Shown here: piece after piece, positions 63,021 to 64,000 of the stretch
Numbering within the stretch: position 1 is the first letter of the stretch
Layout: every line of letters starts with the position of its first letter
NCBI RefSeq assembly: GCF_004167665.1
Contig: NZ_SEWE01000027.1
Coordinates: 1-64,000, forward strand
Source of the DNA: Hymenobacter persicinus
GTDB lineage: Bacteria > Bacteroidota > Bacteroidia > Cytophagales > Hymenobacteraceae
Reading direction: 5' to 3'
Length of the DNA: 64,000 bases
Program-made: the position numbers and the translations under genes
Notes under the pieces: model-generated
Told to the model about the DNA's origin: nothing
What the model saw: only the letters and a program-made list of their open reading frames with translations
Database searches by the model: none

Positions 63021-63067
63021 AGTTAAGGGCTTGGGGACTTAGGTTCTTGGGCGCTTAGATTTTTGGG
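63021..63067. repeat. Short tandem repeat, 16-nt period
   Basis: About three degenerate copies with a core CTTGGG...CTTAG, in the divergent region between rbfA and the membrane-protein gene. Confidence 0.5.
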
Positions 63068-63102
63068 GGCGGCCGTTGCCATGCCGCTTCGCCGGATGCC
63101 AG

Positions 63103-63110
63103 TACCTTTG
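63103..63110 (+). promoter_or_regulatory. -7 box (TACCTTTG) of the terminal membrane-protein gene
   Basis: An exact TAnnTTTG match 38 nt before the GTG at 63149. A GTTG at 63075-63078 is a weak -33 candidate (24-nt spacing). Confidence 0.5.
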
Positions 63111-63148
63111 CCCCGCTTTCTTTCGCCGTTCCAACCCCGGTTCCTGCC

Positions 63149-64000
63149 GTGCTTCGTTTCTTTAAAAGTCCGCTGCCCTCCCGCCTGGTGGTGCTGGTGC
63201 TGCTTATTCTGGCCGTGCGCCTGCCCCTGCTCTGGCTGGGCATTCCGCTGACCATGGCCGAGCTGCGGGCCATGCTGGTGGGCGAGCGGCTGCACGAAGG
63301 GGCCCTGCTCTACCGCAACCTCTACGACAGCACCGCCCCGCTGGCCGCCCTGCTGTTCGGGGCTCTCGATGCCGGCCTGCACCGCCCGCTCTGGCTGTAC
63401 CGGCTGCTGGCCCTGGGGCTGCTGCTGTTTCAGGCCCTGCGGCTGAATCTGGTGCTGAACCGCGCCGACGTGCACCCTGAGCGGGGCTTTGTGGCGGCGC
63501 TGACCTACCTCGTGCTGGGCAGCATCACCGCCGACCTCGACACTCTCTCGCCGCTGCTGGTGGGGCACACGTTCATTGTCATTGCCCTGAGCGCGCTGCT
63601 GCCCACCTCCCGGGAGGGCTACGACAACCGCCGGCTGTTTCGGGCGGGCTTCCTGATTGGGGTGGCGGCGCTGTGCTACCTGCCGCTGGCGCTGTTTCTG
63701 CTCGTGGGGCTGTTTGCCGTTATCATCTTCGCGGCCAACTCATTCCGTAGCTTTCTGCTGCTGGTGTGCGGGTTTCTGTTTCCGTACGCGGTGGCCGCCA
63801 CGTTCTTTCTCTACACCGACTCCCTGCCGGGCTTCTCGCAGTTTCACCTGCGGCCCACACTAAGCGGCTTGGTGGCCGGGGCCGATGGTATTCCGCTGTT
63901 TGTGCAGCTGCGCCTGCTCATTATTCCGGGCGTGGTGCTGCTGCTGGCTTTGGGCCGCTCGTTTACCACTTCGCTCGGGCTGGTGTTTCAGATTAAGTTT
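63149..64000 (+). CDS. Multi-pass membrane protein, DUF6427-like (cut by window end)
   Basis: The frame from the GTG at 63149 is open for 284 codons to the last base of the window. It starts V-L-R-F-F-K-S-P and continues as a polytopic membrane protein with about eight hydrophobic segments. Conserved-looking features are RLPLLWLGIPLTMAELR, a YRNLYDSTAPLAALLFG loop and TDSLPGFSQF. Similar Bacteroidota membrane proteins (DUF6427-like, recalled) have unknown function. It is divergent from rbfA. The C-terminus lies outside the window. Confidence 0.75.
   Translation, partial: MLRFFKSPLPSRLVVLVLLILAVRLPLLWLGIPLTMAELRAMLVGERLHEGALLYRNLYDSTAPLAALLFGALDAGLHRPLWLYRLLALGLLLFQALRLNLVLNRADVHPERGFVAALTYLVLGSITADLDTLSPLLVGHTFIVIALSALLPTSREGYDNRRLFRAGFLIGVAALCYLPLALFLLVGLFAVIIFAANSFRSFLLLVCGFLFPYAVAATFFLYTDSLPGFSQFHLRPTLSGLVAGADGIPLFVQLRLLIIPGVVLLLALGRSFTTSLGLVFQIKF

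Overview
The window is chromosomal DNA from a GC-rich member of the Bacteroidota, most likely a Hymenobacter-type cytophagalean. This rests on gene content (a DUF4175 protein next to an RsbW-like ATPase and YbeY, a short Ate-like transferase, CruF/CrtD-type carotenoid genes, SusA-like amylases) and on promoters with the Bacteroidota -7 motif TAnnTTTG. It is inference from sequence reading; no search was run. I see no phage, transposase, CRISPR array, rRNA or tRNA.

Layout. 0-18 kb is housekeeping, nearly all on the minus strand: PLDc_N protein, rhomboid protease, polyprenyl synthetase, RNase R, a double-ATPase peptide ABC transporter, LspA, IleS, an MMPL/RND exporter, a small orphan (+), GlyS, then a PiT phosphate transporter (+). 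18.26-20.15 kb is a strong candidate chromosomal origin: 14 DnaA boxes (5 perfect TTATCCACA, 9 with one mismatch) and a 43-nt stretch with only 3 G/C. Two small genes, one of them a DUF4385 member, lie inside it. dnaA is not in the window, but mnmG (gidA), an origin neighbour in many bacteria, starts about 5 kb away.

20.4-30.8 kb holds a lipoprotein, methyltransferase, MnmG, an Ate-type transferase, and the run DUF4175 / RsbW-like ATPase / YbeY. 31-38.6 kb has an Omp85-type barrel, a double-domain M16 peptidase, an M28 lipoprotein peptidase and two small proteins. 38.6-48.8 kb is a maltodextrin/starch locus: MFS transporter, two secreted GH13 enzymes, an SDR, an unusual Gly-linker lipoprotein, and a glucan-phosphorylase-like protein whose PLP-lysine position is Thr.

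49-57 kb has a GDSL-type esterase divergent from a thioredoxin/small-protein pair with a perfect 33-bp palindrome between them, a carotenoid pair (CruF-like, CrtD-like) followed by a TetR regulator, a barrel-like protein, RlmI, a lipoprotein and an SRPBCC protein. 57-64 kb has a SNF2 helicase, a LolC/E-type permease, a methyltransferase, RbfA, and a GTG-initiated membrane protein cut by the window end.

Genes are separated by good hairpin terminators and by several families of dispersed inverted repeats. Many longest ORFs extend upstream of the true start; I moved starts using signal peptides, family lengths, promoter boxes and terminators, as noted per entry.
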